Below are positions 44,093-54,138 of a stretch of 64,000 nucleotides of DNA, piece after piece. The translations under genes and the position numbers were made by a program. The notes under the pieces are model-generated. The model ran no database searches. It had not been told where the DNA came from and saw only the letters and a program-made list of their open reading frames with translations. Every line of letters begins with the position of its first letter. Within the stretch, counting starts at the first letter, position 1. Location of the stretch: positions 62,001-126,000 of the forward strand of contig NZ_JAMQKA010000009.1 of NCBI RefSeq assembly GCF_031569985.1. The letters are read 5' to 3'. The stretch comes from JAMQKA01 sp031569985. GTDB taxonomy: Bacteria; Bacteroidota; Rhodothermia; Balneolales; Balneolaceae.

Positions 44093-45487
44093 ATGAATAT
44101 TAAAGTGCCATTAAAGATTGTAATTGTACTGTGCTTTACCGGTTTGACCTCAAACGCCTCAGCCCAGGATACCCTTCAAATTTCACTGGCAGACTTCATT
44201 CAGCGAGGGCTTGACAACTCCGGGCAGGTCGACTATGAACGTCAAAAAGTAGATCTGGCTGAAAATACTATTGATGAAGCTCGTGCCCAGCGTTTCCTTC
44301 CGAAGTTTGAACTCAACACCCAGCATGGAACGGTGCCCGGGGTTAAGAGTAATAATCCTAATCTTCCGAAGGATGAGTATTACCTCGATCCCAACCTGGA
44401 AAATGACTGGGAGAACTGGGCTATTTTTACCCGTGCTGAGGTGAGTGCAATACAACCGATATTTGCCTGGGGAGCATTAACAAACGCAGTCGAAGCGGCA
44501 AAAGCTGGGGCTGAAGCTGCCCAATATGAATTCCAATCTAAGAAAACAGGGCTGCACATCCGCCTGTATGAACTCTACTACAGCTATATTCTTTCACAGG
44601 AAGTAAACAGGCTCGTGCTGGAAGCCCAGGATAAAATTGATGAAATAGAGAAACAGATTGATGAAAAAGTCGATGAGAAAGACTCGGATATCGACCAATC
44701 GGATGTCTACAAGTTCCAGGTTTTTAAATCCGAGTTTGCTATGCGGGCCGGTGAAGTTCAGGAGAATATAGAATACATCCGAAACGTGTGGAATTATGTG
44801 CTGCAATCGGGTCCCGAGACAGTATACACACCCACAGACCAATTTTTGGATCCCGTTTCCAACAAAATAGAAACGCTCGATTACTATAAATCGCAGGCAC
44901 TTGAACGGCGGGCGGAGCTTAAAGGCATTGAAGCCGGAATAGATGCGGCAGAACACGGTATTAAAGCCACACGAGCTCAAAATTTGCCGATGCTATTCCT
45001 GGGAATTACAGGCAGTTATGCCAATACCCCAAATCGGCCGAGGCAGGACAATCCATTTATCATTAACAATACGAACTACGCTTCCGGTGGATTTGGAATC
45101 GGGATACGCCAAAATCTGGATTTCTTTTCTGCAAAAACGGACATAGAAAAACGGCAAATTCAGTATAAGCAAGCAAAATTTTTGAAGAACGCAGCCGTTG
45201 ATGGAATTATGCTGGAAATCAGTGATCGATATAAGAATGCAAATATATCCGAGGTCAAGGTCGATAAGACGGATGAAGCCCTCGTCACCAGTAAAAAGTG
45301 GCTGAGACAGGAACAGTTGGACTACGATTTTGGTATAGGAGAAACTAAAGACCTTATAGATGCAATGCAGAAGGAGTTGGAACTCCGACTGCAACTGAAG
45401 CAACGTATTTTTGAATTTAATAAAGACATGGCTGAGTTGTACATATCAGCTGGTCTGCCAGTAACTTCTTTACAAACAGCAAATTAA
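44093..45487 (+). CDS. TolC-family outer-membrane efflux protein
   Basis: 464 residues with signal peptide (MNIKVPLKIVIVLCFTGLTSNASAQ). Long helical heptad stretches (QVDYERQKVDLAENTIDEARAQRFLP; AALTNAVEAAKAGAEAA-like) alternate with strands. The two-fold OEP repeat is visible: first half to about residue 230, second half from LERRAELKGIEAGIDAAEHGIKATRAQNLP. It would form a trimeric channel across the outer membrane. The next gene (MlaC-like) starts 4 bp after its stop, hinting at an envelope lipid or export complex rather than a drug pump. Confidence 0.85.
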   Translation: MNIKVPLKIVIVLCFTGLTSNASAQDTLQISLADFIQRGLDNSGQVDYERQKVDLAENTIDEARAQRFLPKFELNTQHGTVPGVKSNNPNLPKDEYYLDPNLENDWENWAIFTRAEVSAIQPIFAWGALTNAVEAAKAGAEAAQYEFQSKKTGLHIRLYELYYSYILSQEVNRLVLEAQDKIDEIEKQIDEKVDEKDSDIDQSDVYKFQVFKSEFAMRAGEVQENIEYIRNVWNYVLQSGPETVYTPTDQFLDPVSNKIETLDYYKSQALERRAELKGIEAGIDAAEHGIKATRAQNLPMLFLGITGSYANTPNRPRQDNPFIINNTNYASGGFGIGIRQNLDFFSAKTDIEKRQIQYKQAKFLKNAAVDGIMLEISDRYKNANISEVKVDKTDEALVTSKKWLRQEQLDYDFGIGETKDLIDAMQKELELRLQLKQRIFEFNKDMAELYISAGLPVTSLQTAN

Positions 45488-45491
45488 CGAG

Positions 45492-46082
45492 ATGAAGAAA
45501 ATAGCGATTTTATTTATTGTTTTGTTCATAGGGAGTTCCGTGTCGGTAGCGGCACAGAAAGACAGTACCGCAATACGAAACCTGTTGGAGCAGCGTGATG
45601 ATGAGATAAAAGACCTGTTGGGACCCAAGGGAACCGAGTATACTCCTGAAAAACGCCAGAAGTTAAAAGATATCATTAACGGGGTGATAGACTATTCGGC
45701 CATGGCCCAGCACGCCCTTCAGGAAACCTATGACACGCTTACTACCGAGCAGCGAACAGAATTTATCGATTACTTTTCTACTATAATCCGTGACCAATCA
45801 CTCAATAAGCTGGACATTTACCGTGCGGATGTGAGCTATAACACCATAAAAGTAAATGGCGACAGCGCATTCGTAAATACCACCGCTGTTCTTGAAAATG
45901 TCCGTACCCCTGTAAGTTATGACATGTACTACAAAACCGATGGCAAGCAGTGGGTTATTACTGATATGACTATTGATGATGTTTCCACGGCCGACTCATA
46001 TCAGCGGCAGTTCCAAAATATTATTCGTAAAAGAGGATATGCATATCTGGTCAATACGCTTAAGAAAAGGGCAGCCAAGTAA
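45492..46082 (+). CDS. MlaC/Ttg2D-family phospholipid-binding periplasmic protein
   Basis: 196 residues with signal peptide (MKKIAILFIVLFIGSSVSVAAQ). The body follows the MlaC pattern: INGVIDYSAMAQHALQETYDTLTTEQRTEFIDYFSTIIRDQSLNKLDIYRA, then YDMYYKTDGKQWVITDMTIDDVSTADSYQRQFQNIIRKRGYAYLVNTLKKR. MlaC carries phospholipids between the inner and outer membrane. No mlaD, E or F gene is adjacent; its partner here is the TolC-like gene 4 bp upstream. Confidence 0.85.
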   Translation: MKKIAILFIVLFIGSSVSVAAQKDSTAIRNLLEQRDDEIKDLLGPKGTEYTPEKRQKLKDIINGVIDYSAMAQHALQETYDTLTTEQRTEFIDYFSTIIRDQSLNKLDIYRADVSYNTIKVNGDSAFVNTTAVLENVRTPVSYDMYYKTDGKQWVITDMTIDDVSTADSYQRQFQNIIRKRGYAYLVNTLKKRAAK

Positions 46083-46135
46083 AATTTCATTCCAGCGTTA
46101 ATAGCTGTATATTTTTGGCTCACTAACACGGACTT

Positions 46136-47161
46136 ATGCTTCGATCAATTCATAAAAAGAAATTAGCGCCCGAAGGGTACGTATACGCCACTTACGGGCA
46201 TCCGAAATATTTAAAACATGCGATCGCCTCGGTGGTTTCCCTGCGTAGATATGACCAGGAACGACCTGTTGCCTTGGTTTGTGCTGAAAAACACAAGCAG
46301 ATACTGGAAGAGCATGGGCTTACCGATATTTTCGATGTAATCCATATCCTGGAATCGGACCGAGCCTCTATTGTGGGCTTTAAGCATAATATCCATGAAT
46401 ATCTCTTTTTTGAGAAGAATCTGTTCCTGGATAGTGACATGATCTGGTGTAAGAATCCTGACCCGCTGTGGCAATCTTTCAAGCCTTACACTTTTACGGT
46501 TACGGGAACCCAGGTGTCCGATAACTTTTTTGGAGGTCCTAAAAATATCGGTGTAATCAAAGATATTTTGCTCCGCCGCCGAAAGCGAACACTCAAACAT
46601 TTTGGATTAACCTATCTGAGTCGGGTGCAAACCGGAATGATTTATGCACAGGATTTCGGCATGACAAAGAAGGTGTGTGAATTGGCGCAAAAAATGCTCG
46701 ACCGCAAGAATGAAACACACTTCCGGAGTCGCACGCTTGAACAGGGACGCAGTGAAGAATCGTGTGAGTGGAGCATTGCGATGGCGATGTCAAAGTTGAA
46801 TCTGCCGATCTTCCCGTGGCTGCAGGGACATACCAGCCCACAGCTGGACTATATTGAAGATTACACTTCGCACGACCCGGATTTTGAATATGTCGTTTGC
46901 ACCTATTATTGTGACCAGTTTGTCTATAATCTGCGCGGTATACAGTCAAAATGGTTGCGCAGTTTGTTAACAAAAATGGTTTCGCTTATTCCCGGTAAAG
47001 GAGACTACCTGAAAGCAACACCATATCTCTTACACTTTGGTTGGTACCATCAGAAGCAGCCCTTTTTTGAGTTTGCAGAGAAGACATGGCACCTGCTTAC
47101 CAGCGGCAAGAAGGAAATGATACAGACCGAGAGTAAGCTTATACATGGAACCAACCAGTGA
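46136..47161 (+). CDS. GT-A fold glycosyltransferase-like protein
   Basis: 341 residues, cytoplasmic. Starts YVYATYGHPKYLKHAIASVVSLRRYDQERPVALVCAEKH, the nucleotide-sugar-binding layout of GT8-like enzymes, and carries a DxD metal motif in NLFLDSDMIWCKN (D99, D101). Later WLQGHTSPQLDYIEDYTSHDPDFEYVVCTYYC and YLLHFGWYHQKQ are less typical. Overlaps the next gene by 17 bp. Donor and acceptor are unknown; the flippase-like and Wzi-like genes downstream suggest surface polysaccharide or glycolipid. Confidence 0.7.
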   Translation: MLRSIHKKKLAPEGYVYATYGHPKYLKHAIASVVSLRRYDQERPVALVCAEKHKQILEEHGLTDIFDVIHILESDRASIVGFKHNIHEYLFFEKNLFLDSDMIWCKNPDPLWQSFKPYTFTVTGTQVSDNFFGGPKNIGVIKDILLRRRKRTLKHFGLTYLSRVQTGMIYAQDFGMTKKVCELAQKMLDRKNETHFRSRTLEQGRSEESCEWSIAMAMSKLNLPIFPWLQGHTSPQLDYIEDYTSHDPDFEYVVCTYYCDQFVYNLRGIQSKWLRSLLTKMVSLIPGKGDYLKATPYLLHFGWYHQKQPFFEFAEKTWHLLTSGKKEMIQTESKLIHGTNQ

Positions 47162-48098
47162 TAAAACCGATACCTGGAAATCGGTTTTAAAAAAAGTTGT
47201 CCGCTATACCGTACAGATCGGTATCATAGGGTATCTGTTCTACAAGCTGTATGACATCGGGTTTAGCACTGTCTTAGAGTCTCTGCCGCTGGACCCGCTT
47301 TTTTACCTTATCTATATAACTATTTATTTTTCCCTGCCCCTGTCAGAGATCCTTATCTACAGCATTGGGTGGCATTTTAAGCCGATGCGCGCCTTTATGG
47401 TATTTGTGCAAAAGAAGGTGCTCAATACGGATGTGCTCGGCTATTCCGGCGAAGTCTACCTTTTCTACTGGGCAAAAAATAAGCTTAAAATTCCCGTCGA
47501 AGACGCGCTCCACTTTATTAAGGACAATAACATCTTGTCCTCTATTTCCTCAACATTCGTCTCCGTCATTCTATTAATCTTTTTCTTCACGCAGGGATAC
47601 CTGAATCCGTTGGATTACCTTCCCGATGCTGAAAATAGCTACATTTACATATTGGTAGCAGCAGGAGTGCTCTTGGCCGGCTTTGTGATCTATAAGTTCC
47701 GGCACTATATTTTGTCTGTTTCTCTGGTGGAAGGCCTTAAAATTTCTTCCATTTACACTGTCAGACTTTTTATCACAAATGCCCTTCAAATTTTACAATA
47801 TGCGTTGGTCAAACCCGATATTCCATGGGCAGTATGGTTCAGCCTGATGGCCGTTCAAATATTATCAACCCGTATTCCGTTTCTACCCAGCCAGGATGTG
47901 CTGTATGTGAACCTTGCCCTTGAGATGTCAGATCTGGTGCGCGTACCTGAACAAGAACTTGTCGGTATTTTAACAGCAAACCTCATCTTGCAAAAACTAA
48001 TTGGCGGCATTTCTTTTTTACTTACTTCGGCCCGGCAAACAACGTTGGAAACCATGCCGGATGACGAAGATATTCAAGAATATAAAACGTACTCATAA
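47145..48098 (+). CDS. Flippase-like membrane protein (LPG synthase TM-like)
   Basis: 317 residues with seven or eight hydrophobic helices, among them YTVQIGIIGYLFYKLYDIGF, LPLDPLFYLIYITIYFSLPLSEILIY and IYILVAAGVLLAGFVIYKF. The order and the soluble loop FVQKKVLNTDVLGYSGEVYLFYWAKNKL resemble the flippase-like (AglD2/LPG-synthase TM) domain group, where such proteins act in lipid-linked sugar handling. It overlaps the glycosyltransferase gene by 17 bp, so the two are probably coupled. Family call moderate. Confidence 0.6.
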   Translation: MEPTSDKTDTWKSVLKKVVRYTVQIGIIGYLFYKLYDIGFSTVLESLPLDPLFYLIYITIYFSLPLSEILIYSIGWHFKPMRAFMVFVQKKVLNTDVLGYSGEVYLFYWAKNKLKIPVEDALHFIKDNNILSSISSTFVSVILLIFFFTQGYLNPLDYLPDAENSYIYILVAAGVLLAGFVIYKFRHYILSVSLVEGLKISSIYTVRLFITNALQILQYALVKPDIPWAVWFSLMAVQILSTRIPFLPSQDVLYVNLALEMSDLVRVPEQELVGILTANLILQKLIGGISFLLTSARQTTLETMPDDEDIQEYKTYS

Positions 48099-48121
48099 TT
48101 AATCTGCTCAAGAATTGGCTG

Positions 48122-49579
48122 ATGAGCTATTTCGGTAAAACTTGTTTTCTGCTGGTCCTGTTGATGTTGTTATTCACATCACTAAAAGCCCAGGATGACA
48201 GGCTCCCCGATGGGAATCTCGCGGTGGGAGCAACCTTTAACACTAATCTGGATGGATTGGGCAGCTCACTGCCATTCTGGCTGCACGCCAACAAGCAGGG
48301 ACTCTACGATCAGCGTTCGGCCAACAGCCTCTTTTATACAGAATTCAGTAAACCGTTGGTTACCGGTGACCAGTTATCAATTCAGACTTCCGGTCGTATC
48401 ATTGGACGAGCTGCCGAGGAATCGACTCTGGGGATCCATAGACTGTCAGCAACAGCAAACTATGGTTTCCTAACTCTCAGGGTCGGAAAGTTCGTTGATC
48501 CCCTGGGGATGAACTACCACCCGCTTTCCAGTGGATCCATGCAGTACAGTATGAATGCCGAGCCCGTCCCGAAAGTAGTGCTGCAGACCGACGGTTTTGT
48601 AGATGTGCCCCTCTCTCAGGGATATGTGCAGTTTTCCTCGTACCTGGGTCATGGTTGGTTTGAGAACGCACGCTACGTTAAGAATTCGTACATACATCAA
48701 AAGTATTTCTACCTGAAGGTCAATTACAAAATGTTGGAGGGCATCGGGGGTATTATTCACAACGTGCAGTGGGGTGGTGATCACCCAACACGGGGACAAC
48801 AACCCAGCTCATTCAAGGATTTCTGGCGGGTGCTCTGGGCCAAGGGCGCCGGTGAAAACTCCAATGCACCCGGTGGAGAGATTAGTAACGTGCTTGGGAA
48901 TTCCGTGGCGGCATATGATTTCAACCTGCGGGTCAATCTCGATCAATTTCGACTTACATTCTACCGACTGTTTTACCTGGAGGATAAAGTCTCCACCCGG
49001 TTCCGCAGCCCATGGGATGGTATGTGGGGCGGAGGCATTATCCGTACAGCCGATCATCCCGTGCTGAAATCATTTCTTTATGAACACATAAATACCAAAC
49101 GGCAGGATTCATTTGATTTTGAACCGAGGGGATCGGCCAGTTATTACAACAACAGTTTTTACCCGAGCGGATGGACCTATAAAAACCGTGTGCTCGGAAA
49201 TCCACTCCTGTTGACCGATGGCTCCAACATCCGCCCGGTCTACAACAATATCATCATTGCCCATCACCTTGGAGCCCGCGGATTTCTGAATCCAAATGTA
49301 GAGTGGACCGCTTTTTACACATTCAGCCGCAATTATGGAGAGAAGAGAGACCAAATCATAGAGTACAAACCGGCTCCTCGCGAGGAAACTATTTATGGTG
49401 AATACCGTCCGATGGAAGAGCTCAAAAAAATAAATCACTCCCTCTACTTCGGCAGTACATTTTTAGTTCCACAATATGAAAACCTGGAGCTTAGTGCCGG
49501 CATTGCACTCGATGTCGGTGAGCTTTATTCCCCTGACCGCGTCGGTTTAACCTTTAGTGCTAAGTACAATATTTATTGA
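48122..49579 (+). CDS. Capsule assembly Wzi-family outer-membrane protein
   Basis: 485 residues with signal peptide (MSYFGKTCFLLVLLMLLFTSLKAQ). The opening LPFWLHANKQGLYDQRSANSLFYTEFSKPL is the Wzi-type motif, followed by beta strands such as SATANYGFLTLRVGKFVDPLGMNYHPLSSGSMQYSMNAEPVPKV and a terminal SAKYNIY. Wzi barrels act as outer-membrane lectins holding capsule or exopolysaccharide. It closes a run of five co-oriented genes with short gaps from 44093. Confidence 0.85.
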   Translation: MSYFGKTCFLLVLLMLLFTSLKAQDDRLPDGNLAVGATFNTNLDGLGSSLPFWLHANKQGLYDQRSANSLFYTEFSKPLVTGDQLSIQTSGRIIGRAAEESTLGIHRLSATANYGFLTLRVGKFVDPLGMNYHPLSSGSMQYSMNAEPVPKVVLQTDGFVDVPLSQGYVQFSSYLGHGWFENARYVKNSYIHQKYFYLKVNYKMLEGIGGIIHNVQWGGDHPTRGQQPSSFKDFWRVLWAKGAGENSNAPGGEISNVLGNSVAAYDFNLRVNLDQFRLTFYRLFYLEDKVSTRFRSPWDGMWGGGIIRTADHPVLKSFLYEHINTKRQDSFDFEPRGSASYYNNSFYPSGWTYKNRVLGNPLLLTDGSNIRPVYNNIIIAHHLGARGFLNPNVEWTAFYTFSRNYGEKRDQIIEYKPAPREETIYGEYRPMEELKKINHSLYFGSTFLVPQYENLELSAGIALDVGELYSPDRVGLTFSAKYNIY

Positions 49580-49719
49580 TTCGAGAGCACGGTTCCCCCG
49601 ATCTGCACGGTTCTTTAAATATTTTCTCAGTGATTATATCCGTCATCCGTGTTCTATGGGTTCCGACTGTTTAGAATGACAAATTATTCCCGGAGGAGAG
49701 TGATTCAGAATGCCGTTAT

Positions 49720-50535
49720 TCAAGAGGCGGTATCAACCAACCCAAACTCCTTCGAATCGTCCAGGTACATCTCAAAAGCTTCTTGGGCTTCTTCAGAAAG
49801 CTGAAACTTGTAGTGATTAAAGAGGTTTCCCCGGATGAATTTATGCCAGGCGTACGTCACAAGGTCAATCGGTGAATTCCGAATGCGCCGAAGAAAGTGT
49901 TCCTGCTCCCAGGTATTATTGCCGTGATAGCAACGAATAAAAAGATGGGAGTACTTGTCAGGGAGCTGGATATAGTTGCGCTCCATCCACTCTTTCAGGA
50001 AGACCGTATCCTCCGCGCGCCGCGTATGGGGATAGGAGATAGAGGTGTCATTGCGGTGCATGATACTTCCAGGGATGCCTTCCGGAAGCTTGCCCACATA
50101 GGGATGGAGTACGAATTCCGGGGTATCCAGGTGCATCAGAGCCCCGGAAAGGCAGCAGGCATCATACCCGTCATCCAAATAGCTGGCCTGGATAGAGATG
50201 CGCTCAGGGTGATACCAATCGTCATCATCCCACTGGACGAGATAGTCACCATTGGCCTCCTGAAGGGAAACATTTCGCAGTTTACCGAGAGTGTTATCTT
50301 CTGAGGGCTCGAGCTTTACGTAATTGAGTTGCCCGTCAGGAACGGCTTCTAGAGCCTCGGTAAGATCTTGTTCCCCGTCATCAACGACCACGAGCTCTTT
50401 GTTGGAATAGTCCTGGTTATTAAAACATTTAATGGAACGCTTCATCAAATGTTTACGATTAGCTGTTACCATTATGCAACTAATTTTTGCGTCACCGCTT
50501 TTGTTCTTTGAGCTTGTATCTGTTTCTTCAGGCAT
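49720..50535 (-). CDS. Family 2 (GT-A) glycosyltransferase
   Basis: 271 residues. Starts ISCIMVTANRKHLMKRSIKCFNNQDYSNKELVVVDDGEQ, the classic GT2 opening, then GKLRNVSLQEANGDYLVQWDDDDWYHPERI, where the DDDD run supplies the metal motif. Middle part has PGSIMHRNDTSISYPHTRRAEDTVFLKEW. No membrane helix. Convergent with the Wzi-like gene and divergent from the DUF3047 gene. Sugar and acceptor are unknown. Confidence 0.85.
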   Translation of the reverse strand: MPEETDTSSKNKSGDAKISCIMVTANRKHLMKRSIKCFNNQDYSNKELVVVDDGEQDLTEALEAVPDGQLNYVKLEPSEDNTLGKLRNVSLQEANGDYLVQWDDDDWYHPERISIQASYLDDGYDACCLSGALMHLDTPEFVLHPYVGKLPEGIPGSIMHRNDTSISYPHTRRAEDTVFLKEWMERNYIQLPDKYSHLFIRCYHGNNTWEQEHFLRRIRNSPIDLVTYAWHKFIRGNLFNHYKFQLSEEAQEAFEMYLDDSKEFGLVDTAS

Positions 50536-50638
50536 GAAAGTGCTGCCGTTTTAATTAAAATATGTCAATTGTAAAGGCGTTTTAGTGAACAGCAAATATA
50601 CAGTATTGTTGAAAGTTTTAATAAAGGAGATCCAATCG

Positions 50639-51412
50639 TTGAACTATTTTATACTGAGAATTCCATTCCTCGCTGGATTATTGACGTTATTACTCTATGG
50701 ACACACATTCGGGCAAGAAATTGATACAGATAAAGAGCTGCCTCCCCTGGAAAAGACAGGAAACGGGGCCCTGCTAATCGACAAGTTTGAAGATGACACC
50801 ATCGGGAGTCTGCCCTGGGAGTGGTACAATCGTGATGGTAAACGAAAAGCTGTACACCCTGAAGAACGTAAGCTTTTTCATTATTCGATAAAGGAGGAAA
50901 ATGGCAATAAATTTCTGCATTACGAACATACCGATGCACGCCATCTGAATTTCCCTCTGCTAAATCGACCGAATCTCAATATTTACGAATACCCCATCCT
51001 GAGCTGGAAGTGGCGAGTTAAAAAAATGCCGGAGGGGGGCGATGAAAACAGCAGTGATTATAATGATGTAGCTGCAAGCATTTATGTAGTGTTCGACATC
51101 GGGCGGGTAGCACTCTTCAAAAAAGTGCCAAAGTCAATACGATATACCTGGAGCACCACACAGCCGGAAGGGGAGGAGTTTTCCAAACTGTTTGGCAATC
51201 AAAAGATAGTGGTTGTGGAATCAGGACCGAAGAACATGGGCAAATGGCAGACTTTTCAACGGAATATCGTTGAGGACTACCGCCGGCTTTTTGGGGATGA
51301 TCCGCCTGAAACCCCAATCGCCATACTACTGTTGAGTGATGGTGACAGTACCAACTCTCTGGCAATAGCTGATTACGATAACATCGTACTGAAAAGATTC
51401 AAATCAAACTGA
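50639..51412 (+). CDS. DUF3047 secreted protein
   Basis: Start TTG 50639 is chosen because AAAGGAGA lies 8 bp upstream and it gives a clean signal peptide (MNYFILRIPFLAGLLTLLLYGHTFGQ); the frame is open further up to a GTG at 50585. About 257 residues. The body LLIDKFEDDTIGSLPWEWYNRDGKRKAV, LSWKWRVKKMPEGGDENSSDYNDVAASIYVVFD, IRYTWSTTQPEGEEF and DGDSTNSLAIADYDNIVL is the DUF3047 beta-sandwich pattern. Function unknown, exported. Confidence 0.82.
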   Translation: MNYFILRIPFLAGLLTLLLYGHTFGQEIDTDKELPPLEKTGNGALLIDKFEDDTIGSLPWEWYNRDGKRKAVHPEERKLFHYSIKEENGNKFLHYEHTDARHLNFPLLNRPNLNIYEYPILSWKWRVKKMPEGGDENSSDYNDVAASIYVVFDIGRVALFKKVPKSIRYTWSTTQPEGEEFSKLFGNQKIVVVESGPKNMGKWQTFQRNIVEDYRRLFGDDPPETPIAILLLSDGDSTNSLAIADYDNIVLKRFKSN

Positions 51413-51630
51413 GAGTGGACCAATTAATAAACACGCAAATCAAATGAAACACAGCTTTTTATGATACGTAACGTGCTACGTTTTTGGCTTAATCATTTCG
51501 GGTATGAAAGCAGAGGAAACACAAGCCTTTCTCAAAAAACTAATCACGTCCCGAGCTAACTTAATTTGAATGAAATTCTTATTATGGGCTTTCTTGAAAG
51601 TCCTGGCTAACAGTAGGAACTGGCTATTTG

Positions 51631-54138
51631 ATGAAGAAACTCCTTGATTTTTTACGCCCGTTAATCACACACAATCACCGCTCTCCCTATTGGGTTCTTG
51701 CTATCGGAGTGGTCTCGGCTGTCATTGCCGGGTACTATGCCGTTCAGTTGAAGGTCGATACTGATATTGCTAATCTACTGCCCAAGTCAAACGAGCACGT
51801 GCTGGCATTGGAACGCCTTCAAAATACAGTGGGTGGAGAAACCGACATGCAGGTAGCCATCCAGTCATCCAGCTTTGAGGACAACAAGCGATTTGCAGAA
51901 GACCTCATCCAGCAAAGCCTTAAGCTCTACGATGAGCGGACCGACAATTTTTTCTTTGAACGGGCAGAGTTTAAGAAGGAGACAGAAACCCTCAAAAATA
52001 ATGCACTTTATTTTGCCACCGGCAGGGAACTACAGGATATCCGCCAGTACCTGAAAGACGAAATTCAGACCGCGAAAGAGGATGCCAACCCATTCCTGAT
52101 CGATTTTGAAGAAGAGGAGCCCGACACCTCCGATGACAGCGAACAGCTCAGCGCGTTCGAAGAGAGCTATGAGTCGCTTATCCCGTCGGAGTACCCTGTT
52201 AGCGAAGATAGCACGGTTATGGTCGTAAAGTTCTATCCCACCGGCTCTAAAAGTGATTTGACCTATCTCAGGGATATGTTTGCCGAGTATGATTCCCTTC
52301 TCGCCGAGATGAATCCGCAATCCTATAATGCCGAGATGGAGGTCTATTTTGGGGGACGGCTGAAGCGCCACCTTACTGAAATTAACTCCATCATGGGTGA
52401 TGTATTCAGCAGTTTTGCATCCGGAATCTCCAGCGTAATCATTTTGGTGATGCTGTACTTCTTTTTCAAAAAATATTTCCGATACCGTAAGGGGAGCAGT
52501 GACGATCAAAACCACGGTTTTTGGCAACACCTTATTCGTCTACCGGTGCCTGTACTTGTGATCGGTATCCCACTTCTTATCAGTCTGTGTTGGACTTTTG
52601 GGATCACTTATTTTGTGCTGGGTATGCTCAACACGATGACGTCGGTATTATTTGTGATTCTCTTTGGCATGGGGATCGATTACGGCATTCATTTCTATGC
52701 AAGATATATCGAAATGCGCTCCGGGGGGATGGAAATTATCGATGCCCTTGAGGCCACTTACGACAAGACCGGTTCGGCTATCTTCGTTAGTGCCCTCACC
52801 ACGGCGTTCTCACTGTTTGTGCTGGTTTTAGCCAAGTTCAGGGGGTTCTCAGAATTTGGATTTATCGCAGGTACGGGCATCATGCTGGCCCTGTTTTGTA
52901 TGCTTTTTGTCCTGCCGTCACTGCTCGTCATTTTCGAACGTTTCGGCTGGATTCTGCTGAACAAAGATGCGCATGAAAACTCCGGCTCCCGGCTGTTAAA
53001 TCGATTCCCGATATCCCGTACGATTGTGGTACTGGGGCTGGTCGTTTCGGCAGTAGTTGTGTGGAATAGCAACCATCTGCGGTTCCAGTATGATTTTGGT
53101 GATCTGGAGCCTGAATTTCCGGAGTATGTGCAGTTCCGCGAGGTACAGAGCAAGGTCTACTCCGGGGATAAGCGCAATCCTGCCTATATCCTGGCTGACA
53201 ATGAAACCGAAGTGATCAAGATTCTGGACAAGCTGCGTGAACAAATGCGTACTGATACCACCAGTCCTACAATTCTTGATGTAGAGGCCCTGCAGGAACG
53301 TTTCCCGCCCACCGATTCAGCAGCTACGGAAAAATTGCGCAGGATTGCAGAAATACGGCAGTTGCTGAATGATCCGTTTATCAAAGATCAGGATGACCCG
53401 CAGCTTGATAAGTTGCGGCGTGCGGCTCAAACGAAAGAACCTTTGCAGGTGGAAGATATTCCGGAATACCTGAAAAGCCAGTTTGTAAATAAAGAGGGAG
53501 AGATTGGCAATTTCGTTATCGCCTATCCCAGTGTGGGTCTGGCCGATGGCCGACAGTCAATCGCCTTTAAAAATGATGTTGGCAAGATAACGCTTGACAA
53601 TGGCAAGGAGTTCTATGCGGCCAGTACTTCGATAATCGCCGCAGAAATGCTGGAGCTTATGCGTAGTGAAAGTCCATGGATGGTAGGCGCTACCTTTACC
53701 ATGGTATTTCTGCTGATGTTCTTCTCTTTCCGCTCCTTCCGTTGGACCATCATCGGGATGCTGCCCCTGGTTGTGGGACTCCTCTGGCTGTTCGGTATTA
53801 TGATGCTCACCGGGATGATGTTCAACTTCTATAACCTGGTGGTACTACCGGCCATCCTTGGGATAGGGGAGGACAACGGCGTGCACCTTGCACACCGCTA
53901 TCGGGATGAAGGGCGGAACAGCATGTGGGAGGTCCTGTCGAGTACAGGTCAGCATGTCACTATAGGTTCATTGACCACCATGCTCGGCTTTTCCGGGCTG
54001 CTCTTTACCACCCATCCCGGGCTGCAGTCTCTTGGCACTATGGCCGTCATCGGCATCGGGATGACCTGGCTCACCGCCGTCACTTTCTTGCCTGCACTCA
54101 TCCAGTGGCTGGAGGATAAAAACTGGATCCGCTTTTAG
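51631..54138 (+). CDS. RND-superfamily (MMPL/HpnN-like) membrane transporter
   Basis: About 835 residues in two similar halves, each with one N-terminal helix, a periplasmic domain and a five-helix bundle. The first half has VVSAVIAGYYAVQLKVDTDIANLLPKSNE and, in its bundle, VILFGMGIDYGIHFYARYIEMRSGG with the proton-relay aspartate. The second half has IGMLPLVVGLLWLFGIMMLTGMMFN and ILGIGEDNGVHLAHRYRDEGR. ATG 51631 is preferred to TTG 51628. Such proteins export lipids or hopanoids; the surrounding envelope genes agree. Partner adaptor genes are absent. Confidence 0.88.
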   Translation: MKKLLDFLRPLITHNHRSPYWVLAIGVVSAVIAGYYAVQLKVDTDIANLLPKSNEHVLALERLQNTVGGETDMQVAIQSSSFEDNKRFAEDLIQQSLKLYDERTDNFFFERAEFKKETETLKNNALYFATGRELQDIRQYLKDEIQTAKEDANPFLIDFEEEEPDTSDDSEQLSAFEESYESLIPSEYPVSEDSTVMVVKFYPTGSKSDLTYLRDMFAEYDSLLAEMNPQSYNAEMEVYFGGRLKRHLTEINSIMGDVFSSFASGISSVIILVMLYFFFKKYFRYRKGSSDDQNHGFWQHLIRLPVPVLVIGIPLLISLCWTFGITYFVLGMLNTMTSVLFVILFGMGIDYGIHFYARYIEMRSGGMEIIDALEATYDKTGSAIFVSALTTAFSLFVLVLAKFRGFSEFGFIAGTGIMLALFCMLFVLPSLLVIFERFGWILLNKDAHENSGSRLLNRFPISRTIVVLGLVVSAVVVWNSNHLRFQYDFGDLEPEFPEYVQFREVQSKVYSGDKRNPAYILADNETEVIKILDKLREQMRTDTTSPTILDVEALQERFPPTDSAATEKLRRIAEIRQLLNDPFIKDQDDPQLDKLRRAAQTKEPLQVEDIPEYLKSQFVNKEGEIGNFVIAYPSVGLADGRQSIAFKNDVGKITLDNGKEFYAASTSIIAAEMLELMRSESPWMVGATFTMVFLLMFFSFRSFRWTIIGMLPLVVGLLWLFGIMMLTGMMFNFYNLVVLPAILGIGEDNGVHLAHRYRDEGRNSMWEVLSSTGQHVTIGSLTTMLGFSGLLFTTHPGLQSLGTMAVIGIGMTWLTAVTFLPALIQWLEDKNWIRF

